64,000 nt of DNA, taken from Marinomonas polaris DSM 16579. Its GTDB lineage: Bacteria > Pseudomonadota > Gammaproteobacteria > Pseudomonadales > Marinomonadaceae. The stretch covers positions 186,001-250,000 of the forward strand of contig NZ_FQVF01000006.1 in the NCBI RefSeq assembly GCF_900129155.1, in the 5' to 3' direction. The notes under the pieces were generated by a model, which had not been told where the DNA came from, made no database searches, and worked only from the letters and a program-made list of their open reading frames with translations. The translations under genes and the position numbers were made by a program. Shown one piece after another: positions 16,442-25,782 of this stretch (the stretch's first letter is position 1; each line of letters starts with the position of its first letter).

Positions 16442-16588
16442 CCTTTTCTATGCTGGCCTATTTAGCTAACTAGCAAGCAACATCTAATCAACTCTCCAAC
16501 ATCAGAAAAGGCAACGCGATTTATAAAACGTCACGTTGCACATTTCGTCACATCTAATTGAATATAAACAGTTAAAAAGAATAATAAG

Positions 16589-16607
16589 AAGCGTTATCAT
16601 TAGCATA
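16589..16607. promoter_or_regulatory. Candidate Fur box upstream of the iron-chelate transporter
   Basis: The stretch centred on GTTATCATTAGC matches the core of the Fur consensus (ATAATCATTATC) at about nine of twelve positions. It lies about 100 bases before the binding-protein gene. A Fur-controlled promoter is expected for this kind of operon, so the site is plausible but unproven. Confidence 0.5.
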
Positions 16608-16707
16608 GTTTATTAGCCTACCAAGCGCTTCAAGTATTCTTGATTACTTGTTTTTCAACAATGCCCCATTAAAGCTGCTGTAGATATTCAAATCAAAGGA
16701 ATCCGTT

Positions 16708-17649
16708 ATGTTGCTTAATCGCCTCTCTTTTAAAAAAATCTTGCTATGTGCCTGCATTACAACATCGTTCAGTGTTTTTGCTGGCGAACATAGTGTCATT
16801 ACAAAATATGGCGAAGTGAAAGTTAACGACGATGTGAAACGCATAGTAACATTATCCGAAGATGCTCTAGACAGCGCAATTGCTCTGGGTGTGAAACCTC
16901 TAGGAGCTATTGCGACTCGTGGTGGAGATTCTGTAGCTGAATATATTCAAAAACGCGCGAGTGGCGTTAATATGGTAGGCACTTCTCGTCAAAACAATCT
17001 TGAAGCTATTGCTGCACAACGTCCAGATTTGATCCTAGCATCTACGAACTTACCTCAGGATCAATACAATATTCTGTCAAAAATTGCACCAACCATCGTC
17101 CCTATTTCACCAGGAATGGTATCTGACAACTGGATTAAAGTTGCTAAAGTGTATGCGCAAGCGTTAAACAAAGACGAACAAATGAATACTATCCTGAGTG
17201 ACATAAAAGATCGTGAAAACGCTCTGAAAGATGTCATTACTGCAAAGCTACCAAAAAATGAGCGCTCTGCAACATTAGCGCGCTGGATGCCTCAAGGTCC
17301 TATCGTTATGTCATCACAAATTTTCTCTACCGATGTTCTCGCAGCGGCTGGGTTCATCATCAACGATGCAGGTGTGATAAAAGAAGGCCGTCCTCATAGC
17401 AGCCCTCTTAGCTTAGAAAATTTATCTAAAGTCGACAGTAACTGGTTGTTCTTGGCAACACTCAACACTGAAGGTAAAGATGCACTTGAAGCAGCCAAGA
17501 CATCGCCCTCTTTCTCACGTCTTAATGTTGTGAAAGAAGATAAAGTTATCGCAGTAAATGGTCAGTTATGGACAAGCGCCGCTGGTCCACTTGCTGCCCA
17601 CGCCATTCTTGATGACATTCAAAATATTATTAATAACAAGATTAAATAA
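16708..17649 (+). CDS. Iron-chelate ABC transporter, periplasmic binding protein
   Basis: Captures a ferric siderophore or similar chelate in the periplasm and hands it to the FecCD-type permeases encoded next. The 313-residue protein has a signal peptide (1-25) and the class III binding-protein layout, including KRIVTLSEDALDSAIALGVKPLGA (shown here split: KRIVTLSEDA, then ALGVKPLGA), QRPDLILAS (about 106-114) and the long linking helix. A strong AAAGGA ribosome site is present. It is the first gene of a four-gene importer operon, and the permease starts 5 bases after its stop. The chelate is not predictable; no siderophore synthesis or TonB receptor gene is in the window. Confidence 0.9.
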   Translation: MLLNRLSFKKILLCACITTSFSVFAGEHSVITKYGEVKVNDDVKRIVTLSEDALDSAIALGVKPLGAIATRGGDSVAEYIQKRASGVNMVGTSRQNNLEAIAAQRPDLILASTNLPQDQYNILSKIAPTIVPISPGMVSDNWIKVAKVYAQALNKDEQMNTILSDIKDRENALKDVITAKLPKNERSATLARWMPQGPIVMSSQIFSTDVLAAAGFIINDAGVIKEGRPHSSPLSLENLSKVDSNWLFLATLNTEGKDALEAAKTSPSFSRLNVVKEDKVIAVNGQLWTSAAGPLAAHAILDDIQNIINNKIK

Positions 17650-17654
17650 CCTAA

Positions 17655-18674
17655 ATGATTAGTTGGTTCTATATTCCTCCTGCACAACGACCATTGTTTA
17701 GTGTTTTTGTGTCAGCACTTTTTGTGCTGGCACTTTGCTGTTTCTGCAGTTTATTGTTTGGTGCTGGAGGGTTAAGCCTCCAAGCCTCCTTTCAAACACT
17801 ATTAGGTAATGGTTCCGCAGATACTCAATTCACCGTATTTCATTTACGCGCCAACAGAACACTGATCGGTTTATTTGTCGGTTTAACACTTGGTATTGCT
17901 GGTGCTTTAATGCAGGCTGTAGCACGCAATCCATTGGCTGAGCCTGGTTTACTTGGCGTTAGTGCTGGAAGCTCCCTTGCCGTTGCAATTACTTTGGTAC
18001 TAGGTGCCAGCACGGCAACTTTAACTGTTGGTGTTGCCCAGTTTGGCGCTTTGTTAGGCTGTTTGTGTGTGCTTGGTGTCGCTCGAATGCAAGGACAACA
18101 AAACGACCCAATTCGCTTAGTGCTGGCTGGAGCCGCGCTTTCAAGTCTGTTACTCGCTGTGACTTCTCTATTGTTACTATTTGACCAAAGAGCCGCCGAT
18201 GAAATTCGCTTTTGGGTAACAGGCAGCGTCGCTGGTCGAGACACTAATACCCTATTTTCAGTTTTGCCTTCCATGCTGATTGCGATAATTTGCATTTTAT
18301 ATACAGCGAAGCCATTAGCTTCCCTAGCACTTGGGGAACGCGTTGCTATAGGACTTGGCCATAAACCTCAGCGAGTTCGCGCTGTAGTTATCGTCGCTGT
18401 TGCTTTGTTAGTAGGTGGCGCAACCGCAATTGCCGGACCTGTCGCCTTTATTGGCCTCGTTGTGCCTTTCGCCGCACGCGCCTTAGTGGGACCTGATATT
18501 CGCCGTACTCTATGGTTATGCTTACCTCTAGGGCCAATTATTGTAATTTCTGCAGATGTTGTATCACGCCTTGTTGCTCAACCAGCAGAAATGCCATTAG
18601 GAGTGCTGACCGCGATTATTGGGGCCCCGGTACTACTGTTGATTGTGCGATCTAGAAGAATGCCTACCTTATGA
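17655..18674 (+). CDS. Iron-chelate ABC transporter permease, first subunit (FecCD family)
   Basis: A 339-residue inner-membrane protein of the FecCD/BtuC family with about nine to ten hydrophobic segments. Family landmarks are FHLRANRTLIGLFVGLTLGIAGALMQ (here RANRTLIG and GIAGALMQ, about 63-90), NPLAEPGLLGVSAG (about 93-106) and the cytoplasmic coupling region GPVAFIGLVVPF (about 259-270). It forms the translocation pore with the second permease. No ribosome site of its own is evident, so it probably relies on coupling to the binding-protein gene 5 bases upstream. It overlaps the next gene by ATGA. Confidence 0.92.
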   Translation: MISWFYIPPAQRPLFSVFVSALFVLALCCFCSLLFGAGGLSLQASFQTLLGNGSADTQFTVFHLRANRTLIGLFVGLTLGIAGALMQAVARNPLAEPGLLGVSAGSSLAVAITLVLGASTATLTVGVAQFGALLGCLCVLGVARMQGQQNDPIRLVLAGAALSSLLLAVTSLLLLFDQRAADEIRFWVTGSVAGRDTNTLFSVLPSMLIAIICILYTAKPLASLALGERVAIGLGHKPQRVRAVVIVAVALLVGGATAIAGPVAFIGLVVPFAARALVGPDIRRTLWLCLPLGPIIVISADVVSRLVAQPAEMPLGVLTAIIGAPVLLLIVRSRRMPTL

Positions 18675-19756
18675 TAAATCAAAGTCTCTCACTTCCTAAT
18701 AACGAAGAAATTACTACAGCACCAAATGGTCATCGCTTATTGTCTCTAGGTCGTCACATGACTATATTGATTGAGAAACAAGCGATTATCCGTAATGTTT
18801 GGTTATTAATTCTGTTGGCGATAGCTTGTGTAGCAACACTTGGTATTGGCACCATGCCAATATCGCCAAAAGAAGTCATTGCAGTATTATTTGGCCACGG
18901 TAATGCAATGAGTCAGTTTATCGTGCAAGACTTACGCTTACCGCGCTTATTAGCCGCTTTATTTACTGGTGCCGCTTTTAGTTTAGCAGGATGTCTAATG
19001 CAAACTATGGCGAGAAACCGCTTAGCAACACCAGGCATAATTGGCATAGATAACGCCGCGATGGCATTCGCAGTGTCGTCAGTGGTTGGTATGGGGATTT
19101 CACTCGCGCCTTCTGTTATGGCGTTGGCAGGTGCTGCTACGGCGACAGCATTGGCGTTTGGCCTAGCTGGCGGCAGTGGCACACGAGGCTATCGTTTCAT
19201 TGTCGCCGGTATTGGCATTGGCGCTATTGCTGGCGCTGTAACGCAATTGCTATTAAGCCAAGTCAGTATCGATGTGGCAAACAGCGCCTATCCTTGGACG
19301 GTTGGTAGCTTGAGTGCTCGAGACCCAATGATGGTTAGTATACTTGGCATTGGTCTAGTCATCTGTTTAGTGGCTTGCTTACTTTTTGCTTCACAGTTTG
19401 CCTTGATGCCCTTTTCTGACCAAGTGATTATGGGTCTTGGCGCAAACATCAAATACATCCGAATCGTCGCTTTAATCTTATGTATCACACTAACGGGGCT
19501 TGCGGTTGCGGTAGCTGGACCTGTCGGCTTAATTGCCTTGATTGGCCCTGAGATCGCTCGAGTTCTGGCTCGTTATCGTGGCATTCCGTTGATAAGCTCT
19601 GCGCTCGCTGGCGCTTTGGTGATGATTCTCGCCGATCTATTTGGTAGAACTGTGTTATCCCCAATTGAACTACCAGTTGGTATTGTAACTGCCGTTATAG
19701 GCGGTCCTTACTTAATTTGGATACTTGTACGACGCACTTCAAGGACTTCGTTATGA
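18671..19756 (+). CDS. Iron-chelate ABC transporter permease, second subunit (FecCD family)
   Basis: A 361-residue FecCD-family permease partner of the preceding subunit. Landmarks are DLRLPRLLAALFTGAAFSLAG (here LRLPRLLAAL, about 87-96), RNRLATPGIIGID (about 117-129) and GPVGLIALIGPE (about 279-290). It has an N-terminal extension of roughly 35 residues before the first membrane segment. The start used overlaps the preceding stop as ATGA, but an internal Met at residue 30 could be an alternative start. Its own stop overlaps the ATPase start by ATGA. Together the two permeases would make a heterodimeric channel. Confidence 0.9.
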   Translation: MINQSLSLPNNEEITTAPNGHRLLSLGRHMTILIEKQAIIRNVWLLILLAIACVATLGIGTMPISPKEVIAVLFGHGNAMSQFIVQDLRLPRLLAALFTGAAFSLAGCLMQTMARNRLATPGIIGIDNAAMAFAVSSVVGMGISLAPSVMALAGAATATALAFGLAGGSGTRGYRFIVAGIGIGAIAGAVTQLLLSQVSIDVANSAYPWTVGSLSARDPMMVSILGIGLVICLVACLLFASQFALMPFSDQVIMGLGANIKYIRIVALILCITLTGLAVAVAGPVGLIALIGPEIARVLARYRGIPLISSALAGALVMILADLFGRTVLSPIELPVGIVTAVIGGPYLIWILVRRTSRTSL

Positions 19757-20598
19757 CAGCCACGTCTCTACAATTTAAACCGATACCTAAACAAACGCCT
19801 GAAACAAATACCTTAACTCGCCTTTGTGCTGAAAAGCTGACCTTGAAACATGGTAAAACCAGTATTATTGAAAATCTAGATGTCTCTCTTCCTGAAGGGA
19901 AAGTAACGGCCATCGTTGGGCCAAATGGCTGTGGCAAATCCACCTTATTAAATGGCTTATCTCGTATTCATTCGCCAAGTTCTGGGTTTGTCCTGCTTGA
20001 TGGTAAAGACATTCATTCACTGCCTTCCAAGGAAGTCGCTAGACGGCTCGCACTATTACCACAAGACACGCTAGCGCCAGATGGCATAACCATTGAGGAA
20101 TTAATCCGTTTTGGTCGTCATCCACACCAAAGCCTGTTAAAACAATGGGCCATGGACGATCAGCAAGCCATCAACTACGCTTTAAACGCTGCCGATTTAG
20201 AAGGACTTAAAGATCGATTACTAGACACGCTATCAGGTGGACAACGCCAACGTGCTTGGATCGCCATGTCGATTGCCCAAGAAACGCCTTTGCTATTGTT
20301 GGATGAGCCTACCTCTGCACTGGATTTAGGCCATCAGATTGAAGTCTTCGAGCTCATACGTAATTTATCAAGACAAGGCAAAACTCTCGCCATGGTAGTC
20401 CATGACTTACCAAGCGCTTGCCGATATTCTGATCATATTATTGCCATGAAAAAAGGCGAGATCATCACCCAAGGCAGCCCAAAAGAAGTGATGACCAAAG
20501 AGCTTGTTCGTGAATTATATGGCGTTGAATGCGATCTGATTCCAGATCCGATGACTGGTAGCCCGATTCTTATTAATATGAAGCGAGTTAGAAGCTAA
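19753..20598 (+). CDS. Iron-chelate ABC transporter ATP-binding protein
   Basis: Powers the importer by ATP hydrolysis on the cytoplasmic face. The chosen ATG at 19753 overlaps the permease stop (ATGA), giving 281 residues; an upstream ATG at 19717 lies inside the permease gene and is less likely. Walker A is GPNGCGKST (about 56-64), the signature LSGGQRQRAW, Walker B LLLLDEPTSALD, and the switch histidine sits in VVHDLPSA. This matches FecE/FhuC-type ATPases. It is the last gene of the operon, followed by a perfect 19-pair hairpin. Confidence 0.93.
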   Translation: MTATSLQFKPIPKQTPETNTLTRLCAEKLTLKHGKTSIIENLDVSLPEGKVTAIVGPNGCGKSTLLNGLSRIHSPSSGFVLLDGKDIHSLPSKEVARRLALLPQDTLAPDGITIEELIRFGRHPHQSLLKQWAMDDQQAINYALNAADLEGLKDRLLDTLSGGQRQRAWIAMSIAQETPLLLLDEPTSALDLGHQIEVFELIRNLSRQGKTLAMVVHDLPSACRYSDHIIAMKKGEIITQGSPKEVMTKELVRELYGVECDLIPDPMTGSPILINMKRVRS

Positions 20599-20622
20599 AT
20601 AAGGAAAGGATACAAACAAGTA

Positions 20623-20663
20623 ATGTGACAAACAGATCTGAAAATCAGATCTGTTTGTCACAT
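20623..20663. terminator. Perfect 19-bp hairpin between convergent operons
   Basis: Bases 20623-20641 pair without mismatch with 20645-20663 around an AAA loop. It lies between the transporter operon and the Hsp70 operon. No T tract follows on either strand, so it may be a two-way terminator of an unusual kind or a transcript-stabilising hairpin. Confidence 0.6.
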
Positions 20664-20665
20664 AA

Positions 20666-23386
20666 CTACAAGCGTAATCCAATCGGTAAACTCTCCCCGA
20701 CTAATGCATTCAGTTCGTCACTATTAATCTCAATTTGGCTTTCCAAACGTTCGAGCCATTGGGTTGGGCATTTGTCTTTTTTGAGTTTACTGGCCACTTT
20801 TTTGCGCAAAGCGCTGAGTTTTTCGGATTCACCAATGCTGACCTGGCTCATCAAAACAGCTGCCAGCCCTGCTTGCTTACGCTTTTTCCAATCTTCTTTT
20901 AGCGTAACTTCTAGGATCGGAAACAGTTTGTCTTCAGCAATTCTTTGCTCTTGCTTGCCAGACAATAGATGACGAGAGGCAATTCGCCCTATCGTCCACC
21001 AAGCTGTATCCGGCTCAGAAGTCTTCTGCAAGCGCTTCAGAAACCAATCAATCGTTGTGACTTTATCTTCATTCGACAAACCTTCCAACGCACCAACCAA
21101 ACGAATCAAATCATCACTAGACTTGGTCGTTAGCGCTTTCATTTTATCTCGTGAACGCTGCCCTGTTGGCGAATAATATTGGCTAAATTGTTTGAACAAG
21201 TGTGTTTGCTGTTCCAAGTTTAAACCGCCTGCAATGCGTCGATATAAGGTCCAATATTGCCCCCAAACTGGCGCCGTATCATACTGAGCACCGGCTTTAG
21301 TAACATTTACCACTTGCTGCACACGAGCCAAATCATCCGCGGAGCCAAAGCCAGGGCGTAGACAATAGCCCATCAACTGCAACCATTGACGTTCATGTTG
21401 AGCACTTTTGGTTCGACCAGATTTAAGACTTAAAAGCTTATCGACCAAACGTCGCGAAGTGGCAAGGTTCCAATCATCACGATTACCCAGTAACTGATCC
21501 AAATCCTGCTTAAGAGATTTTACCAAGTCCGGATTTTGCTTTTGACCCGCGCTAGAAAAGCACTTCGCTAAATGTTCTTCTGCTTGTCCCATATTGGCAT
21601 GCAGTAAACCACTGTCATCGGATTGCTCAGACTCTTGCGAAGAACTGACTTGGGTTGAAAAATCTAAACGCCATTGGTCTTTCTGGTTGTTCGCGTTTAA
21701 CACCACTTGCAACACACCCACTTCGGTCATTTGTACCGATAGCGTTACCGCTGTTTCTTGGGAATCAATGGAGCCGTCCAGTTCTGTCATCAAGGTAGAA
21801 ATATAGTGCAATCCATCTTGATTACGGACTTTGCCAACCAAGCAATCAATATGATCGTCAGAGCGATACAAAGGGAACTGCACTTGCTGACCAAGAGTGA
21901 CAAAGAACTCTTGTTCTAAGCGAATGGGTTCGCCTTTTAAGGTGTCTTTTGGCAAGATACCAACGAATTGATTCTCGCCAACTTTAAGGTACAAACTGTG
22001 TGCCACGCCACTTTCGATGCGTGTACTTTCGCCTGCCAAAGCGTTTAAATACATGGCTGCACCTTTGGCAACCGCATCGTTAGGTTCGTCTGCAGAACAG
22101 GCTAGAATAGGCTTAGAAGACCAAGTATCCAGCTGTTCTAGTAAACGAGCTTTTAACACAGGACTGTTAAATAAACCGCCGTTAAATAAAACCGCATCTG
22201 GCATGGTTGAGCCGGTTGCGGCTTCGATTACTGCTTTATGTTGCTGTAAAAATGCCGCTAAATGTCGTGTAAACGCAGGATCTGACTCATAAGGCAAGCC
22301 CAAGGTATGCATCGCGTAATCGCTCTTTTGCACCTTGTCATCGCAATTAACCAAAGGAAAAAATCCACTACGAATTTGTTCCAATAAGGTTTCTCTAGAT
22401 ACATCAAATTTTTGCGAACCACCGATTAAACGACTACCACCACCAAGCACAGTAATGTTTAACGATTCCGGTGCGTCTTTACTTAACAAGCTTTCTTTGG
22501 CCTGACGAGTTTGCTGAACCAAAGCCGCTAAGCGTGTAGCAGATAACGCAGATATTTGCTTAGGATCTAACTGAAACGCCAAAGCTTGATCAAGGTTATC
22601 GCCACCAAGCAATAGATGCTCACCTACCGCGATACGTTTAAGCGAAATGCTTTTCGCCTTTGCTGATGTAGGCTGAATAGCAACCAGACTAAAGTCACTG
22701 GTGCCTCCACCAATATCGACCACCAAGAGCATTTTTTTATCAACTAACGCGGCGAGTTTTTCGTCATCGCTAATGTAGTGATAACAAGCCGCTTGCGGCT
22801 CTTCAAGAAGATATAAATCGTTTAGACCAGCCTGTTTAGCAGCCTCCAAGGTTAAGGCTCGTGCTTCCTCATCAAAAGACGCAGGCAAGGTTAACGCGAT
22901 AGATTGAGATTCTAACGGTGCATCAGTAAAGCGATGATTCCAGCTTTGCTTAATGTGTAATAAGAGAATCTTACTCGCCTCAAGTGGGCTGAGCTTTTTA
23001 GGAAATTCGCTCGCCCAAGGCAAGATCGCCGAGCGACGATCTACTTGACGATGGCTCAACCAGCTTTTCGCACTTTGTACCAATTGCCCTGCTCGACGTT
23101 GGCCTAAAGCTAACGCACCAACTCCAACGACTCGCTCTTTATCATGATGACGCCAAGGTAAAACTGGATCAATTTTTCCAATTTCATCCGACGCCAAGAC
23201 ATAAATAGCACTCGGCAAATAAGTAAATTCTTGCACCGAACCATCTGCCATCACTTGCGGAATGGGCAGCAAAGTCGGCGTATTTGAATTCGAATGCTCC
23301 GATATTGGAATGTAAGAGACGACACAGTTGGTCGTCCCTAAATCAATCCCAACTCGATAAGCAGAATGAAAAGCTGGCTGTGTCAT
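20666..23386 (-). CDS. Large Hsp70-family protein with helical C-terminal extension
   Basis: A 906-residue Hsp70/actin-fold ATPase. The nucleotide-binding domain (about 1-400) is complete: GIDLGTTNCVV (phosphate 1), LLVVDIGGGTSDFSL (phosphate 2) and VLFNGGLFNSPVL (adenosine loop). A beta-rich substrate-binding-like region follows (about 440-600). The C-terminal 300 residues are mainly helical and match the region Pfam calls DUF3731. The DnaK-type interdomain linker and C-terminal EEVD are absent. It has no J-protein or GrpE gene beside it. The start is 2 bases after the stop of a second Hsp70 gene, so the two are co-translated. Function unknown; a client-specific chaperone is inferred. Not DnaK or HscA. 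Confidence 0.88.
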   Translation of the reverse strand: MTQPAFHSAYRVGIDLGTTNCVVSYIPISEHSNSNTPTLLPIPQVMADGSVQEFTYLPSAIYVLASDEIGKIDPVLPWRHHDKERVVGVGALALGQRRAGQLVQSAKSWLSHRQVDRRSAILPWASEFPKKLSPLEASKILLLHIKQSWNHRFTDAPLESQSIALTLPASFDEEARALTLEAAKQAGLNDLYLLEEPQAACYHYISDDEKLAALVDKKMLLVVDIGGGTSDFSLVAIQPTSAKAKSISLKRIAVGEHLLLGGDNLDQALAFQLDPKQISALSATRLAALVQQTRQAKESLLSKDAPESLNITVLGGGSRLIGGSQKFDVSRETLLEQIRSGFFPLVNCDDKVQKSDYAMHTLGLPYESDPAFTRHLAAFLQQHKAVIEAATGSTMPDAVLFNGGLFNSPVLKARLLEQLDTWSSKPILACSADEPNDAVAKGAAMYLNALAGESTRIESGVAHSLYLKVGENQFVGILPKDTLKGEPIRLEQEFFVTLGQQVQFPLYRSDDHIDCLVGKVRNQDGLHYISTLMTELDGSIDSQETAVTLSVQMTEVGVLQVVLNANNQKDQWRLDFSTQVSSSQESEQSDDSGLLHANMGQAEEHLAKCFSSAGQKQNPDLVKSLKQDLDQLLGNRDDWNLATSRRLVDKLLSLKSGRTKSAQHERQWLQLMGYCLRPGFGSADDLARVQQVVNVTKAGAQYDTAPVWGQYWTLYRRIAGGLNLEQQTHLFKQFSQYYSPTGQRSRDKMKALTTKSSDDLIRLVGALEGLSNEDKVTTIDWFLKRLQKTSEPDTAWWTIGRIASRHLLSGKQEQRIAEDKLFPILEVTLKEDWKKRKQAGLAAVLMSQVSIGESEKLSALRKKVASKLKKDKCPTQWLERLESQIEINSDELNALVGESLPIGLRL

Positions 23387-23388
23387 GG

Positions 23389-25167
23389 TTATGCTTCCCT
23401 AACTTGAAACTCAATTGTCCAACTTAGGTCAGATTGGGTATCGTGTGCTTGCAATAGCAACAATCCTAATTCAGTAACACGAGCAGTCAAATATACTCGC
23501 ACCATGTCGCCTGCTTGATAATGACCCGCATCCAAACGAACCGACAAAGGATTCAATTCATCAAGTTGCGCAACCGAAAAAGACGCAATAACTTTACCGA
23601 CAGATTGCACTTCGCTGTTTTTTGATTGGAAGAAACGGAAGGTCACGCTTTCACCAACGATAAGCGAAAATTCATTCGGCAGCATTTGCTCTTCAGAGCC
23701 TTCTTCCAAACCAAAAGGTGCAACACAGATAGCATCGACAGGTGGTGCCATGCCCGGAATAGCTGGCATTGGGCTAGCCACACCAATGTAATAGTTAGCC
23801 GCTAAACCACTTTTTACTTTAACACCGCCTTCCGCTTGCACTTGTGCATAGTAAGTCGCGCCTTTGGCAACCGCGTGATCCAAATGCGATGGTGTCAACA
23901 TGGTTAATTCTCTGCCGCTCAACGACTCAGACAGCATTGCTGCTAAGCGAGTTTCTAGAGTGCTACGAATCACATTGGCGTTAAACACGCCGCCGTTTAA
24001 CAAGATCTTCGTTGGCTTCACATCATGTTGAGCTAAAAACTCACTAATATGACGAGTAATCGCAGGATCACCTTCGTAATCCAAATTGATCGCACTAAAA
24101 CCACTGCGTGCTGTTTTTTGAGCTTGCTCACCTAACTGCACTTGCGGGAAAAAACCATCGATCAAAAGCTGCTGCACATCGTTTTGCGTCAAGGTCGCTT
24201 TAATGCTGTTATTGAACAAGCTACGACCGCGACTTGGCACAATAACGCTGACTTCATCTATCTCGGCATTCGATAACAAACGCTCTTTCGCTTCACGGCA
24301 AGCTTGCGTTAAACCGCTGATTTGCCAAGGTTCAAGATTAGTTCCATTTTGTGCTAATTGAGCAGCCAAATGGTAGGTCAACGTCAAATCCATATTGTCG
24401 CCACCAAGCAAAATATGACGTCCAACCGCCACGCGCTCTAAGCCAAGAGCACCCTCTTGTTCGACCGCTTGGATCAAGGATAAATCTGTCGTGCCACCGC
24501 CAACGTCAACTACCAAAATATGCTCATTGACTTCTAGGCTATCTGTCCAGTTTTGCTGATCGCTCAACCATGCGTAAAACGCGGCTAATGGCTCTTCGAT
24601 TAAACGAGCACGCAAGCCGACCTTTTCCGCTGCTTGCTCGGTAATGGCGCGAGCAGCGGGATCAAATGAGGCTGGCACTGTGATGACTACTGTTTGATCA
24701 ACAATCGGCTCATTAGGAAATTGGTTTGCCCACGCACTGACTAAATGTGCTAACAGAGTTTCTGTTACTTGTGCTGGGGAGACTTTTTCGACTTCTTCAA
24801 GCGCATCAACAGGTAAAACCGCTTCATCAGCACTAACTCGAGAATGGCACAACCAGCTTTTAGCACTCTGTACCAATCGACCAGAAGATTTTGCACCCAG
24901 TTCACGAGCCAACTGGCCCACAATGGAAGGCGCTTTGCCCCAAGGCAATTGCAGATCGCTTTCTAAGAATTCAGTTTTATGGGGAAAATATACAAACGAA
25001 GGTAATAAAGGACGAGCATCCACTTGGCCAGCCGCGATAAACTGCGGAATGAGCAATTGTTGAATGCGCCCCACTTGATTCGTTTCTGCTTCAGCCTGAT
25101 TAGACGGAGAATAATAGACAGCCGAATGCGTGGTACCTAGATCGATACCAATGAAATATTGACTCAT
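23389..25167 (-). CDS. Short Hsp70-family protein lacking the helical lid
   Basis: A 592-residue Hsp70-family ATPase. Nucleotide motifs are GIDLGTTHSAVY (phosphate 1), ILVVDVGGGTTDLSLI (phosphate 2) and ILLNGGVFNANVI (adenosine). After about residue 430 comes a beta-rich segment (FGLEEGSEEQMLPNEF onward) that resembles a substrate-binding beta-sandwich, and the protein ends at EFQVREA without any helical lid. It is clearly paralogous to the larger Hsp70 encoded next, sharing the TTN/TTH loop, an SAKSWL motif (LVQSAKSWLCH) and an equivalent C-terminal sandwich. It lies 3 bases after the DUF2760 gene. The conserved three-gene set suggests the two ATPases act together. Function unknown. Confidence 0.88.
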   Translation of the reverse strand: MSQYFIGIDLGTTHSAVYYSPSNQAEAETNQVGRIQQLLIPQFIAAGQVDARPLLPSFVYFPHKTEFLESDLQLPWGKAPSIVGQLARELGAKSSGRLVQSAKSWLCHSRVSADEAVLPVDALEEVEKVSPAQVTETLLAHLVSAWANQFPNEPIVDQTVVITVPASFDPAARAITEQAAEKVGLRARLIEEPLAAFYAWLSDQQNWTDSLEVNEHILVVDVGGGTTDLSLIQAVEQEGALGLERVAVGRHILLGGDNMDLTLTYHLAAQLAQNGTNLEPWQISGLTQACREAKERLLSNAEIDEVSVIVPSRGRSLFNNSIKATLTQNDVQQLLIDGFFPQVQLGEQAQKTARSGFSAINLDYEGDPAITRHISEFLAQHDVKPTKILLNGGVFNANVIRSTLETRLAAMLSESLSGRELTMLTPSHLDHAVAKGATYYAQVQAEGGVKVKSGLAANYYIGVASPMPAIPGMAPPVDAICVAPFGLEEGSEEQMLPNEFSLIVGESVTFRFFQSKNSEVQSVGKVIASFSVAQLDELNPLSVRLDAGHYQAGDMVRVYLTARVTELGLLLLQAHDTQSDLSWTIEFQVREA

Positions 25168-25170
25168 GAG

Positions 25171-25779
25171 TTATACCTCGATTTCAGCAGGCGCTAGAAT
25201 ATTCAGGCTTTCAGTATTGGTTACTTTTGGCAGACGCGTTTCGGTTACTTTCCAACCGGGATGAATCAGCGTGCCAGCGTATGGGCCATCGCCTACCACT
25301 CGACCTTCTAGTTTGATCTGTTTTGCATCATAACCAGATGGCACTTCTACACGACTATTTTCTGCCGCGGTGTTCACTACATCGATAGACACGACATCAA
25401 TGGTAAAATGTTGCTTCAATACTTTCGAACAACCTGCGTGAATTTGGCGAGATGCCGCCCCCACATCCGCATCACTGTAATCATCGATGCTTTCTTGAAT
25501 AAAGTCGATAAAGCGCGCTTCCTGTTGCAATAGTTGCAATAACTGATGCGCACCGTCAGCGTTGACAGTGTCCAACACAGGCGCAGCGACTTCGATTTCA
25601 CGAATTACTTCAACTTCTTCTGTAATGACTTTTGGTTCAACTTCAAAGGCAAATTGCTCGCCTTGACCAACCGTGTCACAGCGAGCGGCATAGTCGCCGC
25701 TCCCCATGTATTTAAAAAACTGACCAAATGCGCCAAAAAAGCGCGGTACAAATGAAACTGGTTTTATTTTATTCGTCAT
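25171..25779 (-). CDS. DUF2760-type protein of the Hsp70 cluster
   Basis: A 202-residue protein that I place in the DUF2760 family from its pattern: an N-terminal amphipathic stretch (FVPRFFGAFGQFFKYMG), a charged linker, then the helical motif LLQLLQQEARFIDFIQE (about 79-95) with YSDADVGAASRQIHAGC (about 100-116) and a beta-rich C-terminal half ending in an ILAPAEIEV tail. The family has no assigned biochemical function and is known mainly for lying next to Hsp70-like genes, as it does here. No signal peptide or true membrane span. It starts 3 bases after the uup stop and is followed after 3 bases by the short Hsp70 gene. An adaptor or client-delivery role is inferred only from context. Confidence 0.75.
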   Translation of the reverse strand: MTNKIKPVSFVPRFFGAFGQFFKYMGSGDYAARCDTVGQGEQFAFEVEPKVITEEVEVIREIEVAAPVLDTVNADGAHQLLQLLQQEARFIDFIQESIDDYSDADVGAASRQIHAGCSKVLKQHFTIDVVSIDVVNTAAENSRVEVPSGYDAKQIKLEGRVVGDGPYAGTLIHPGWKVTETRLPKVTNTESLNILAPAEIEV

Positions 25780-25782
25780 AAT

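Noticed and set aside
17840..18295. A 151-residue open frame antisense to the first permease
   Set aside because: Shadow of the FecCD permease gene with no ribosome site or family pattern.
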